Counted from the stretch's first letter, positions 1-8,984 are shown. The stretch is 64,000 nt of DNA from Salinarimonas rosea DSM 21201 (GCF_000429045.1 NZ_AUBC01000017.1:1-64000), one strand, 5' to 3'. Program-made: numbers and translations. Notes: a model not told the origin generated them from the letters alone.

Positions 1-669
1 CGCCGCCTGGAGCGGCAGGCCGCCCTCCCCCGCCACGACACGGTCCCGCGTCAGGCCGTGGCGCGCGAGCGTCTCGACCGGGGGCACGTAGAGCCGGCCG
101 CTGCGGACGTGCCAGGGGAAGGACCGCATCAGCCCCGCGATCGCATAGGCGACGCCGCCGTGCCCCGCCGCGTCCGCGTGGCCTGGATCGGCGCCGCCGG
201 CGAGGACCAGGCTCGCGAGGCGCATCAGCACGGAGGAGGTCTCGCCAGCATAGCCTTCGAGATCGTTCACCGTCGCGATCGGGTCCTCGTAGAGATCGTG
301 GACGCGCGCCTCGACGAGGGCGACCAGGGGCGCACGCGGCAGGCGATGGCGCGCGATCGTGTCCTCCAGCGCCACGAAGACCGGGTTGGCGCGCGCTTCC
401 TCGGCCCGCGTCCCCTCCAGCGCGTCGCGCCACCATTGCAGGCGGATCTCGCCCGGCAGGGGCTCGCGCACGCGCTCGGGCACGCGCGCGACCTCGGCCG
501 CGAAGGCGTACAACGCCAGAAGCGCGGGGCGCGCCTCGGCGGGGGCGAAGAGCGTGGCGAGCCAGCGATCGTGATCGTCGCGCCGCACTATGCGCTCGCA
601 CTCGCGGGCGTGCGCCGGCGCGTCCGCCGGGAGCGCGCTGCCTCGCGGGGCGGCGGCGTCCTCGCTCAT
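1..669 (-). CDS. Phytoene/squalene synthase family protein (partial, C-terminus off the window)
   Basis: The frame is open from the ATG at 669 to the window edge, so only the first 223 codons are present. It reads as the trans-isoprenyl diphosphate synthase fold: RDDHDRWLATLF, then LLALYAFAAEVARV, then the family signature RLQWWRDAL. The Asp-rich DDxxD that true squalene or phytoene synthases carry just after the YAF/YCR helix is not seen. This resembles the branch related to the mitochondrial complex I assembly factor NDUFAF6. A role in NADH dehydrogenase assembly is therefore as plausible as carotenoid or hopanoid synthesis. It is the last gene of the yajC-secD-secF-Mth938 run, starting 22 bp after the preceding stop. 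Confidence 0.8.
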   Translation of the reverse strand, partial: MSEDAAAPRGSALPADAPAHARECERIVRRDDHDRWLATLFAPAEARPALLALYAFAAEVARVPERVREPLPGEIRLQWWRDALEGTRAEEARANPVFVALEDTIARHRLPRAPLVALVEARVHDLYEDPIATVNDLEGYAGETSSVLMRLASLVLAGGADPGHADAAGHGGVAYAIAGLMRSFPWHVRSGRLYVPPVETLARHGLTRDRVVAGEGGLPLQAA

Positions 670-691
670 CGCGGCCACCGCGGCGTCCGGA

Positions 692-1093
692 TCAGCCGAC
701 CGCGAGGAGCGCCGCGCCGACGCGGCGATTCTCGCCGAGCAGGATCGTGAACGTGCGCGCCGCCGCGCCCGTCTGCATCACCTCGACCCGCAGGCCCTTC
801 TCGCGCAGTCCCCACATCACCTCCTCCGGCAGCAGCACGAGGTCCGCCCCGACGCCGACGAGCAGGAGCTCCATCGCCTCCGCCTCCCGGAGAGCTGGGG
901 CGAACGCGGCGAGGGTCAAATCCCCGGGCGTCGCCGCGTCCCAGGCGTGGATGCCCGACGGCAGCGCCAGGATCGAGCCGCGGTGCGACATGTCGGCGAA
1001 GCGGAAGCCGCCCGCGCCGTAGGCGTCGATCGTCCAGCGACCGGGGACGAAGCCGTCGTGGAGGCGGCCGCCTCGGGGATCGTCCGCGGGCAT
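692..1093 (-). CDS. Mth938-like (DUF498) domain protein
   Basis: A 133-residue protein made of a single Mth938/DUF498 domain. The diagnostic stretches are GGFRFADMSHRGSIL near residue 30 and the C-terminal GLRVEVMQTGAAARTF. The human relative NDUFAF3 is a complex I assembly factor; the bacterial role is unproven. It sits 13 bp downstream of secF and 22 bp upstream of the phytoene synthase-like gene, so it is surely co-transcribed. The pairing of an NDUFAF3-like and an NDUFAF6-like gene behind secDF is seen in alphaproteobacteria and hints at a joint role in respiratory complex assembly (inference). Confidence 0.85.
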   Translation of the reverse strand: MPADDPRGGRLHDGFVPGRWTIDAYGAGGFRFADMSHRGSILALPSGIHAWDAATPGDLTLAAFAPALREAEAMELLLVGVGADLVLLPEEVMWGLREKGLRVEVMQTGAAARTFTILLGENRRVGAALLAVG

Positions 1094-1106
1094 GGCGTCG
1101 CGCCTC

Positions 1107-2066
1107 CTACTCCGCGGGCTGAGCCCGCGCCGCCGCCTCCGCCTCGGCGATCTCGCTCGCCGGGCGCACGCCGAGATAGATCAGGATCGGCGCGGCGATG
1201 AACACGGACGAGTAGGTGCCGACGACGAGGCCGAAGATCATCGCATAGGCGAAGCCCTTGATCACCTCGCCGCCCAGGATCGCGAGCGCGACGAGGGCGA
1301 GGAACGTCGTCACGCCCGTGAGGATCGTGCGCGAGAGCGTGGCGTTGATGGCGACGTCGAGGACCTGGTGGACCGTGAGGCGCTTGTACTTGCGCAGGGT
1401 CTCGCGGATGCGGTCGTAGACCACCACCGTGTCGTTGAGCGAGTAGCCGAGGATCGTCAGGATCGCGGCGATCGAGGTCATGTTGAACTCGATCTGCGTG
1501 ATGGCGAAGAAGCCGATCGTCAGCACGAGGTCGTGCAGCGTGGCGATGACGGCGCCCACCGCGAAGTGCCACTCGAACCGGAACCAGAGATAGACGAGCA
1601 CGCCGAAGATCGCGAACACGACGCCGAGCGTCCCGGACTGGACGAGCTCGCCGGAGACGCGCGGCCCCACCACCTCGACGCGGCGGAAGGTGTAGTCGTC
1701 CTCGAAGGCCGCGCGCAGGTCGGCCACGACCTGCTGCTGCACCTCCTCCTCGGTGAGGTCGTCTCGTGCCTCCTGCACCTGCACGCGCAGCGACACGTCC
1801 CGCGGCGTGCCGAACTCCTGCACCTCCACCTGGCCGAAGCCGAGCGCGTTCGCCTCGTCGCGGATCTCGGCGATGTTCGCCGGCCCCTCGCGCGACTGCA
1901 GCTCGACGAGCGTGCCGCCGCGGAAGTCGATGCCGAAGTTCATGCCCAGCCCGAAGAAGGCCACGACACAGAGGATCGAGAGCGCCGCCGAGAACGGGAA
2001 GCTCCAGCGCCGCCAGTGCATGAAGGAGTACTTCGTCTCGACGGGAATGTAACGGACGAGCCACAT
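1107..2066 (-). CDS. secF: Protein translocase subunit SecF
   Basis: A 319-residue inner-membrane subunit of the SecDF complex. With SecD it uses proton flux to pull exported proteins through SecYEG. The N-terminal transmembrane segment is followed by the SecF signature GMNFGIDFRGGTLVEL near residue 45, a periplasmic domain of about 100 residues, and five more hydrophobic segments with the conserved ILGYSLNDTVVVYDRIRE. Length is normal for the family. It lies 15 bp downstream of secD. Confidence 0.97.
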   Translation of the reverse strand: MWLVRYIPVETKYSFMHWRRWSFPFSAALSILCVVAFFGLGMNFGIDFRGGTLVELQSREGPANIAEIRDEANALGFGQVEVQEFGTPRDVSLRVQVQEARDDLTEEEVQQQVVADLRAAFEDDYTFRRVEVVGPRVSGELVQSGTLGVVFAIFGVLVYLWFRFEWHFAVGAVIATLHDLVLTIGFFAITQIEFNMTSIAAILTILGYSLNDTVVVYDRIRETLRKYKRLTVHQVLDVAINATLSRTILTGVTTFLALVALAILGGEVIKGFAYAMIFGLVVGTYSSVFIAAPILIYLGVRPASEIAEAEAAARAQPAE

Positions 2067-2081
2067 GGCCGGTGCTCCTCC

Positions 2082-3686
2082 TCAGGCCGCGAGCGACTTG
2101 GGCCGACGGACCCGGAACCAGGTCGCGACCATCAGGCGGGTGAGGGTGTAGGCGGTGAAGACGGTCGTGATGATGCCGAGCGACAGCGTCACGGCGAAGC
2201 CCCGCACCGGGCCGGTGCCGAGGAAGAACAGCACCGCGGCGGCGATCAGCGTGGTGATGTTGGCGTCGAGGATGGTGCCGAGAGCCCGCGAGAAGCCGGT
2301 GTCGAGGGACGACACCGCGGAGCGGCCGAGCCGCTCCTCCTCGCGCACGCGCTCGAAGATCAGCACGTTCGAATCGACCGCCATGCCGATCGTGAGCACG
2401 ATGCCGGCGATGCCGGGCAAGGTCAGCGTCGCGCCCAGCGCGGACAGCAGGCCGAGGATGAGCACGACGTTGACCGTCAGCGAGATCGTGGCGAGCACGC
2501 CGAAGAAGCCGTAGGACGCGACCATGAAGAGCACGACGAGGAGCGAGCCGACGATCGCCGCGGTGACGCCCGCGCGGATCGAATCGGCGCCGAGCCCCGG
2601 TCCGACCGTCCGCTCCTCGACGATCGTCAGCCGCGCCGGCAGCGCGCCGGCGCGCAGCAGCACCGAGAGATCGTTCGCCTCCTGGACGGAGAACTGCCCC
2701 GAGATCTGGCCCGAGCCGCCGGTGATGGGCGACTGCACGCGCGGCGCCGAGATCACGCGATCGTCGAGCACGATGGCGAGCTGGCGGCCGACGTTGCGCG
2801 TCGTGGCGTCGCCGAAGCGCTGCGCGCCCGAGACGTTGAAGCGGAAGTTGACGATGGGCTCGTTGGTCTGCTGGTCGAAGGCCGGCTGGGCGTCGATCAG
2901 GTCCTCGCCGCCGACGATGATCTGGCGCTCCACCGCGACCGGCTCGCCGCCGAGGTCCTCCGACGGCAGCATCTCGACGTCGCTGTCGCCGGGATTGGCG
3001 AGGAAGCGGAACTCGAGCTGCGCCGTCTCGCCGAGGATGGTCTTGAGCCGCTCCGGATCCTGCAGGCCCGGGACCTGCACCAGGATGCGGTCCTCGCCCT
3101 GGCGCTGGATGTTGGGCTCGGTCGTACCGAGCGCGTCGACGCGCTGACGCAGGACCTCGATCGCCTGGGTGATCGCGCGCGACACCCGCTCGGTGACGCC
3201 GGCCTCCGTGAAGGTCGCGCTGATCAGCCCGCCGGGGCCCTCGGTCACGACGACGGCCGTGCCCGCCTGGCCGATGGCGGCGTTCTCGAGCGGGACCTCG
3301 AGCGCGTCGAGCAGCGGCAGCAGCTGCGCGCGTGCCGCCTCGTCCGGAACCCGCAGCTGGACGCCCTGGACGGTCGTCTGGATGCCGCCCTCGAGCGGCG
3401 TGCGGGTCTCGCGCAGGGCCTGGCGCACCTCGTCGCGCAGGTTCTGCGCCTCGCGGCGCATCAGCTCCTCGACATCCACCTCGAGCAGGACGTGCGAGCC
3501 GCCCTGGAGGTCGAGCCCGAGCACGATGCCCTGGGTCGGAACCAGGAAGGAGGGCACGAAGCTCGGCGTCGCGGCCGCGAGCGCGTCCCGCTGGCTCTGC
3601 GACAGCAGGTTCGGCATGGCCAGCAGCATGCCGAAGGCGACCGCCGCCAGGATGGCGATCGTGGTCGAGGTCTTGAAGCGCAACAT
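2082..3686 (-). CDS. secD: Protein translocase subunit SecD
   Basis: A 534-residue partner of SecF. It has an N-terminal membrane anchor (TIAILAAVAFGMLLAMPNLL), the SecD hallmark GLDLQGGSHVLLEV near residue 57, a large periplasmic P1 domain, and a C-terminal five-helix membrane domain with GMAVDSNVLIFERVREE. The last motif contains the aspartate implicated in proton translocation in the RND-type core. Start chosen at the ATG giving MLRFKTSTT, which places the signal-anchor at the N-terminus. The gap to yajC upstream is 111 bp. Confidence 0.97.
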   Translation of the reverse strand: MLRFKTSTTIAILAAVAFGMLLAMPNLLSQSQRDALAAATPSFVPSFLVPTQGIVLGLDLQGGSHVLLEVDVEELMRREAQNLRDEVRQALRETRTPLEGGIQTTVQGVQLRVPDEAARAQLLPLLDALEVPLENAAIGQAGTAVVVTEGPGGLISATFTEAGVTERVSRAITQAIEVLRQRVDALGTTEPNIQRQGEDRILVQVPGLQDPERLKTILGETAQLEFRFLANPGDSDVEMLPSEDLGGEPVAVERQIIVGGEDLIDAQPAFDQQTNEPIVNFRFNVSGAQRFGDATTRNVGRQLAIVLDDRVISAPRVQSPITGGSGQISGQFSVQEANDLSVLLRAGALPARLTIVEERTVGPGLGADSIRAGVTAAIVGSLLVVLFMVASYGFFGVLATISLTVNVVLILGLLSALGATLTLPGIAGIVLTIGMAVDSNVLIFERVREEERLGRSAVSSLDTGFSRALGTILDANITTLIAAAVLFFLGTGPVRGFAVTLSLGIITTVFTAYTLTRLMVATWFRVRRPKSLAA

Positions 3687-3797
3687 TCCCGAACGAACCT
3701 TCCTCTCGCGCCCGAGGCCCGGCGCCGGCGCATATGGGCTCGGCGCGGTCCCGGGCGCACGGCCCGAGCACCCGGCCTCAGCCGGCCGAATCGCCGC

Positions 3798-4094
3798 TCA
3801 CTTGTCGATCTTCACCGGCTCGCTCTTCGAGCGGACCTCGGTGACCATCCCGCGAATGACGCGCACCCGTACGCCCTCGGCGATCTCGACCTCGATCTCG
3901 GCGTCGTCGACCACCTTGGAGATCTTGCCGACGATGCCGCCGGACGTGACCACCTGGTCCCCGCGGCGCAGCGCCTTCACCATCTCCTGATGCGCCTTCA
4001 CCCGCCTCTGCTGCGGGCGAATGATCAGGAACCACATGATGACGAAAATGAGGATGAAGGGGACGAGCTGCAGGAAGACGTTGGGATCACTCAT
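3798..4094 (-). CDS. yajC: Preprotein translocase subunit YajC
   Basis: A 98-residue single-pass membrane protein that associates with SecDF. The membrane helix (LQLVPFILIFVIMWFLIIRP) is followed at once by the family motif QQRRVKAHQEMVKALRRGD and a small cytoplasmic beta domain. The frame continues upstream, but the ATG at 4094 gives the conserved short N-terminus MSDPNV and has a GGAG upstream. It is the first gene of the sec operon and lies about 100 nt downstream of a good sigma-70 type promoter at 4193-4220. Confidence 0.95.
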   Translation of the reverse strand: MSDPNVFLQLVPFILIFVIMWFLIIRPQQRRVKAHQEMVKALRRGDQVVTSGGIVGKISKVVDDAEIEVEIAEGVRVRVIRGMVTEVRSKSEPVKIDK

Positions 4095-4192
4095 GGCACG
4101 CAGGCTCCATTCGGAAGCGCGCGGCGCGGCCCGCGCCGGCGGCGCTGATCGGAGGGCACGCATCCGCTCGAGGAGGTCGGAAAGCGGCGCGG

Positions 4193-4220
4193 ACTATAAC
4201 GGCGAAGCGCGCGAAAGCAA
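4193..4220 (-). promoter_or_regulatory. Putative sigma-70 promoter of yajC-secDF
   Basis: On the minus strand TTGCTT (4220-4215) and TATAGT (4198-4193) are separated by 16 bp, about 99 nt upstream of the yajC ATG. The -35 box and spacer overlap a perfect 14-bp inverted repeat at 4202-4234. Recognised by eye only. Confidence 0.5.
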
Positions 4221-4234
4221 TTCGCGCGCTTCGC
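4202..4234. repeat. Perfect 14-bp inverted repeat over the yajC promoter
   Basis: GCGAAGCGCGCGAA at 4202-4215 is the exact reverse complement of 4221-4234, with a 5-nt spacer. It covers the spacer and -35 box of the yajC promoter. It could be an operator or a hairpin; nothing here shows which protein, if any, binds. Confidence 0.6.
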
Positions 4235-4552
4235 GCGGCGGTGGACGGGCCGCGCGACGCGCGCGCGCGTCGCAGGGGACGAGAGGCGAGCGCGGCCCGC
4301 ACCGCAGCGAGGGCCGGAGAGCGTGGTTCGCGTGACACAGAAGAGCCGCGCCGCGCCAGCGATTTCGGCGGCTTCCCGTCGGGCACCGAGGCTATCCGCA
4401 GAGGGTCGGCGAAGTCTCCTGAAGCGCTTGCAGCGTAGTGGTTTACAAGCGAGCGGGACGCCGACGAGCCGCGCTCAGCGCTCGACTTCGCTGCATCGCC
4501 CCAAATTCTGTGTGATCGTCCCTCATAGCACAAAGAAATTCGAGATGTAAGC

Positions 4553-4581
4553 CTGACAATTCCTGCACAGCGGCGTAGTGT
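4553..4581 (+). promoter_or_regulatory. Possible promoter of the GSMT-SDMT gene
   Basis: CTGACA (4553-4558) and TAGTGT (4576-4581) are 17 bp apart. If used, this gives a leader of about 245 nt before the ATG at 4833, long enough for osmotic regulation. Weak evidence: visual match only. Confidence 0.3.
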
Positions 4582-4832
4582 CCTATCCGTCCAGCGCGTG
4601 GATCTCGCCGCCCGTTCGAGCCCGCCCCACCGGCGGCTCCCCGCGGCTCGCCTCGGGGCACTGCGGCCTCGCCGCGGTTCCACCGCCCGCCCGACCGGCA
4701 CCGTCCGGTCGCCACGCGCACCAGCCGATGCGCGGCAGCTGCCGCGTTCCGCAACGGCCGCCCGGCCGCGCCCGCACCCGTGGGCGCGGGGGGGCCCGGC
4801 CGCTCGAAGAACGACGACGGAAGGAAGACGCC

Positions 4833-6536
4833 ATGACCGCCCGCATGACGACCGCGCGCAGGCTCGGGAACGCGGAGATCGTGCCGCAGGAGCAGCTGTA
4901 CGGCGACGACCCGCTCGCCAAGCGCGAGACCGGCCACTACAAGGCCGAGTACGTGAAGAGCTTCGTCGAGAAGTGGGACGAGCTGATCGACTGGGAGGCG
5001 CGCGCCGAGAGCGAGGGCGACTTCTTCATCGACGTGCTGCGCTCGCGCGGCAAGCACAAGATCCTCGACGTCGCCTGCGGCACCGGCTTCCACTCCGTGC
5101 GCCTCACCCAGGCGGGCTTCGACGTCACCTCCGTCGACGGCTCGGCCGCGATGCTGGCGCAGGCGTTCGAGAACGCCAAGGCCCGCAACATGATCCCCAA
5201 GCTCGTCCAGGCCGACTGGCGCTGGCTCAACCGGGACATCCAGGGCAAGTACGACGCCATCATCTGCCTCGGCAACTCGTTCACCCACATCCACGACGAG
5301 GCCGACCGACGCCGGGCGCTGGCTGAGTTCTACGCCGCGCTCAAGCACGACGGCATCCTGATCCTCGACCAGCGCAACTACGACGTCATCCTCGATCAGG
5401 GCTTCTCGACGAAGCACAAGTTCTACTATTGCGGCGACCGCGTGAGCGCCGAGCCGGAATACGTCGACGAGGGCCTGGCGCGCTTCAAGTACACCTTCCC
5501 GGATGCGTCCGAGTACACGCTCAACATGTTCCCGCTGCGCAAGGCCTACACCCGCCGGCTGATGGAGGAAGCAGGCTTCCAGCGCATCCGCACCTACGGC
5601 GACTTCCAGGAGACGTTCGAGGACACCGAGCCCGACTTCCTCATCCACGTCGCCGAGAAGGCCTTCGTGCGCGCCGACACGCCCTCGACGCCGCCCGCGA
5701 TCGCGACGGGGGGCGAGAAATCGGTGAGCCGCATCACGGAGGACTATTACGACAGCCCCGAGGCGGACAATTTCTACTTCAACATTTGGGGCGGCGAGGA
5801 CATCCATGTCGGGATGTACGAGGACACGCCGGACATCCGGACCGCCAGCCGTCGCACCGTCGAGACGATGGCCGAGCGGCTGACGAACCTCTCCGAGCGC
5901 ACCCGCGTCCTCGACATCGGCGCCGGCTACGGCGGCTCGGCGCGCTGGCTCGCGAAGACCCACGGCTGCGACGTCGTCTGCCTCAACATCTCGGAGGCTC
6001 AGAACGACACCAACCGCTTCCTCAACCGGCGCCAGGGCCTCGCCCGCCTGGTGAACGTGGTGCACGGCTCGTTCGAGGACATCCCGCGCCCGGATTCCTC
6101 CTGCGACGTGGTCTGGTCGCAGGACGCGATCCTGCACTCGGGCGACCGCGAGAAGGTGTTCGAGGAGGTGAGGCGCGTGCTGCGCCCGGGTGGCGAGTTC
6201 GTCTTCACCGACCCGATGCAGGCCGACGACGTGCCGGACGGCGTGCTGCAGCCGGTCTACGACCGCATCCACCTGCGGAGCCTCGGCTCCTTCGGCTATT
6301 ATCGGGCGCTCGCGGAGCGGCTCGGCTTCGAGACGCTCTCGCTCGACGATCGCACGCCGAACCTGCGCCGGCACTACGAGCGGGTGGGCGAGGAGCTGCG
6401 GGCACGCTACGACGAGATCGTCGCGGTCTCCTCGGCCGCCTTCGTCGACCGCATGCTGGTCGGGCTCGACAATTGGGTGAAAGCGGCCGATTCGGGCTGG
6501 CTCGCCTGGGGCGTCCTGCACTTCCGCAAGCGCTGA
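4833..6536 (+). CDS. Bifunctional glycine/sarcosine and sarcosine/dimethylglycine N-methyltransferase
   Basis: A 567-residue natural fusion of two SAM-dependent methyltransferases that together make glycine betaine from glycine in three methylations. The N-terminal half (about 1-280) is GSMT-like, with SAM motif LDVACGTG at 78-85 and ILDQRNYDVIL around 178-187. The C-terminal half (about 299-567) is SDMT-like, with LDIGAGYGG at 360-368 and the DPMQADD segment at 460-466, which holds the Pro-Met pair linked to acceptor specificity in the cyanobacterial SDMT. A Thr/Pro/Ala-rich linker joins them. Start set at the ATG at 4833 with GGAAGGA upstream; the frame is open further upstream but that part has no homology. 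Length is close to the fused enzyme known from Actinopolyspora halophila. Betaine would serve as compatible solute in the cytoplasm. Confidence 0.92.
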   Translation: MTARMTTARRLGNAEIVPQEQLYGDDPLAKRETGHYKAEYVKSFVEKWDELIDWEARAESEGDFFIDVLRSRGKHKILDVACGTGFHSVRLTQAGFDVTSVDGSAAMLAQAFENAKARNMIPKLVQADWRWLNRDIQGKYDAIICLGNSFTHIHDEADRRRALAEFYAALKHDGILILDQRNYDVILDQGFSTKHKFYYCGDRVSAEPEYVDEGLARFKYTFPDASEYTLNMFPLRKAYTRRLMEEAGFQRIRTYGDFQETFEDTEPDFLIHVAEKAFVRADTPSTPPAIATGGEKSVSRITEDYYDSPEADNFYFNIWGGEDIHVGMYEDTPDIRTASRRTVETMAERLTNLSERTRVLDIGAGYGGSARWLAKTHGCDVVCLNISEAQNDTNRFLNRRQGLARLVNVVHGSFEDIPRPDSSCDVVWSQDAILHSGDREKVFEEVRRVLRPGGEFVFTDPMQADDVPDGVLQPVYDRIHLRSLGSFGYYRALAERLGFETLSLDDRTPNLRRHYERVGEELRARYDEIVAVSSAAFVDRMLVGLDNWVKAADSGWLAWGVLHFRKR

Positions 6537-6627
6537 CGCGCCCGCCGCGGCGGGGGCGGGCGAATTGCCCCCGCCTGCCGGCTCGGCTAAGCACCGGACG
6601 CGCATCGCGCCAGGGGAGCGCATCCGG

Positions 6628-7518
6628 ATGACCGCCGACACGCCAGACCTATCCGAGCTCGCAGGCCTCGCCCGTCGCATCGCCGAGGCGCTGGAGCGCA
6701 TCGCTCCGCCGGCGCCCGCGCCGTTCGACCCGACGGCCGCGGACGCCTTCGTCTGGAAGCCGGACGGCGGGCGCCTCGCGCCGGTGGCGAAGGTCAACCG
6801 CGTTGCGCTCGCGCTGCTCCACGGCATCGACCGGGTGCGCGACACGCTGATGGACAACACGCGGCGCTTCGCCGACGGCCTGCCGGCGAACAACGCGCTC
6901 CTGTGGGGCGCGCGCGGCATGGGCAAGTCGTCGCTCGTCAAGGCGGTGCACGCCGAGGTGAATGCCGCGGCGGGCCCGGGCACCGGGCGGGCGCCCCTCA
7001 AGCTCGTCGAGATCCACCGCGAGGACATCGAGAGCCTGCCCGACTTGATGAACCTGGTGCGCCCGGACGCCCACCGCTTCCTCGTCTTCTGCGACGATCT
7101 CTCCTTCGACGCCGACGATACCTCCTACAAGGCGCTCAAGGCCGTGCTCGAGGGCGGCGTCGAGGGCAGGCCCGAGAACGTGCTGTTCTACGCGACCTCG
7201 AACCGCCGCCATCTGATGCCCCGCGACATGGTCGACAACGAGCGCGCCACCGCCATCAACCCCGGGGAGGCGGTGGAGGAGAAGGTCTCGCTGTCGGACC
7301 GGTTCGGGCTCTGGCTCGGCTTCCACAAGTGCTCGCAGGACGAGTACCTCGCCATGGTCTTCGGCTATTGCGACGCGCTCGGGCTGCCCGGCGTCGATCG
7401 CGACGCGGTGCGGCGCGAGGCGCTGGAATGGGCGACGACGCGCGGCGCGCGCTCGGGACGCACCGCCTGGCAGTACATCCAGGACCTCGCAGGGCGCATG
7501 GGGCATCGGCTCGGATGA
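6628..7518 (+). CDS. DUF815 family AAA-type ATPase
   Basis: A 296-residue ATP-binding protein. After an N-terminal helical part come a P-loop GARGMGKSSLVKA near residue 92 and a Walker B-like FLVFCDDLSF near 150. The DUF815 hallmark LFYATSNRRHLMPR follows, then DRFGLWLGFH. Homologues are uncharacterised; the fold is of the AAA/DnaA type. Start chosen at the ATG with AGGGGAG upstream, rather than an in-frame TTG at 6565. It follows the betaine synthase by 91 bp on the same strand, with no evident functional link. Confidence 0.88.
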   Translation: MTADTPDLSELAGLARRIAEALERIAPPAPAPFDPTAADAFVWKPDGGRLAPVAKVNRVALALLHGIDRVRDTLMDNTRRFADGLPANNALLWGARGMGKSSLVKAVHAEVNAAAGPGTGRAPLKLVEIHREDIESLPDLMNLVRPDAHRFLVFCDDLSFDADDTSYKALKAVLEGGVEGRPENVLFYATSNRRHLMPRDMVDNERATAINPGEAVEEKVSLSDRFGLWLGFHKCSQDEYLAMVFGYCDALGLPGVDRDAVRREALEWATTRGARSGRTAWQYIQDLAGRMGHRLG

Positions 7519-7630
7519 GCCTCGCGCACCGGCACGCGAACGGCTAAGCTCGCGCGACCCGAACCCGGCCCGCGCTCGCGGGTTGGGAGAGGCCGCGTGC
7601 CCGACGGCGCGCTTCCCCGAGGCCAGCACG

Positions 7631-7948
7631 ATGACCCGCACCGCCCTCTCCTCCTTCGCGCGCCTCCAGCGCCCCTGGCTCGACCTCTGGCTCGCCTCCG
7701 CGCGCCTCGGGCTCGAATCGCAGGCGGTCGTCGGCCTGCGGCTCTTCGGCATGGCGACGGGCGCGCTGCCCGCCGCCCGCGAGGCGGGGCTGATGGTGCC
7801 CGAGAAGCTCGGCGCTCTCGCCGACGCGCAGTACCTCGTCGCCCGCGCCGCCCTCACCGGCCGCGGTCCCGCCACCGCCGAGGACGTGGTGCGGCTCTAC
7901 CGCCGGCGCGTGCGCGCCAATCGCCGGCGGCTGACGCGGGCGGGGTGA
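7631..7948 (+). CDS. Conserved small helical protein of unknown function
   Basis: A 105-residue protein with one amphipathic helical core (LASARLGLESQAVVGLRLFG) and a basic tail rich in Arg. No signal peptide or clear membrane segment. I do not recognise a named domain; the pattern is loosely like phasin-type or other small helical alphaproteobacterial proteins. Start taken at the ATG giving MTRTALSSF; the frame extends 16 codons upstream but without similarity or a better ribosome site. It runs towards the DMT transporter, 16 bp from its stop. Confidence 0.6.
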   Translation: MTRTALSSFARLQRPWLDLWLASARLGLESQAVVGLRLFGMATGALPAAREAGLMVPEKLGALADAQYLVARAALTGRGPATAEDVVRLYRRRVRANRRRLTRAG

Positions 7949-7964
7949 GGCGCTCGGACGGGCG

Positions 7965-8891
7965 TCAGCCCCGCTGCACCAGCACGACGCCGACGAGCGC
8001 GAGCCCCATCGCCGCGAGGATCGCCGGCGAGGGCACAGTCGCGAAGGCGATCGCGGTGAGTCCCGCACCCCAGATCGGCACGAGGTTGAGGAACACCGCC
8101 GCGCGGGCCGGCCCGACGGCGGCGACCCCGCGCGACCAGAGCCAGAAGGCGACGAGGGTCGCGAGCACGCCCATGTAGAGCACGGCGGCGACGTCGAAGG
8201 GCCGCATCGCGGCGATCTCGCCCGGGACATCCGAGACGATCGCCGCCGCCGGCGCCAGCATCAGCGCGCCGAGCACCAGGCTCCAGCCGGTCAGCACGGA
8301 CGCGGCATGCCTGGCCAGCGCCCGCTTCACCGCGATCGTGTAGAGTGCCCACACGATCGCGGCGGCGACGAAGAGGAGATCGCCCGGCAGCGTCCCGGCG
8401 GCGAAGCGCCAGCCCGCCTCCCGCGCCTCCGGCCCGACCACGACGAGCACCGCCGCGAAGGCGCAGGCGAAACCGAGCGCGTGCCCGCGCCGGACCGGCA
8501 GGCGCAGCAGCGCGAACGAGAGCGCCGCCGTCCAGGCCGGCGTCGTCGCGATGATCACGAGCCCGTGCAGCGGCGTCGAGAGGTCGAGCGCGATCGTGAA
8601 CAGGATGTTGTAGGCGAACACGCCGAGGAAGCCGATCCCGGCGAAGAGCACGAGGTCCGCGCCGCTCGCCCGCGCGAAGCGCCGCGTCGCCGCCACCACC
8701 ACGCCGACCGCCACCGCACCCACCGCGAACCGCGCCGCCGCGAGGAAGACCGGATCGAGCACCTCGAGCGAGATCTTGCCCGCCACGAACACGCCCGCCC
8801 AGAGCAGCGTCGCGAGGGCGAGCCGTGCGTAGGTGGCGAGCGGCGCGCCCGGCGCCGCCGGGCTCGCGTCTCGTGCGTTCCCGCCCGTCAT
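7965..8891 (-). CDS. DMT superfamily (EamA) transporter
   Basis: A 308-residue membrane protein with ten predicted hydrophobic segments arranged as two EamA repeats. LATLLWAGVFVAGKISLE opens the first repeat, and the second begins at GDLLFVAAAIVWALYTIAVK. Such proteins export metabolites such as amino acids; the substrate is not predictable here. It is divergent from the AraC-type regulator across 93 bp, a common arrangement for a regulator and the exporter it controls. The ATG at 8891 is preceded by GGGAGG. Confidence 0.88.
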   Translation of the reverse strand: MTGGNARDASPAAPGAPLATYARLALATLLWAGVFVAGKISLEVLDPVFLAAARFAVGAVAVGVVVAATRRFARASGADLVLFAGIGFLGVFAYNILFTIALDLSTPLHGLVIIATTPAWTAALSFALLRLPVRRGHALGFACAFAAVLVVVGPEAREAGWRFAAGTLPGDLLFVAAAIVWALYTIAVKRALARHAASVLTGWSLVLGALMLAPAAAIVSDVPGEIAAMRPFDVAAVLYMGVLATLVAFWLWSRGVAAVGPARAAVFLNLVPIWGAGLTAIAFATVPSPAILAAMGLALVGVVLVQRG

Positions 8892-8984
8892 GCCCGCCTC
8901 CCGTGCGCGATCGACTTTGCTGCCGGCGGCGGCTGGGGCATGCTCGCCCCGCGTCCCGCGCCGGACCATCCGCGGAGAGAGGAC

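Larger units (their letters stand above)
4095..4832. other. Long divergent intergenic region between yajC and the betaine synthase gene
   Basis: This 738-bp stretch holds the yajC promoter and palindrome at its left end and a possible promoter for the methyltransferase gene at 4553-4581. I looked for a tRNA and for small conserved frames and found none that I can support. The part around 4500-4560 is less GC-rich than its surroundings. Confidence 0.5.

Noticed and set aside
916-3771. 951-codon minus-strand frame across secD and secF
   Set aside because: It is in another frame of the same strand as secD and secF, and its translation is low-complexity Arg/Ala/Gly. SecD and SecF explain the region.
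4095-4832. tRNA gene in the long intergenic region
   Set aside because: I scanned both strands for a T-loop/anticodon arrangement and found no cloverleaf that holds together.
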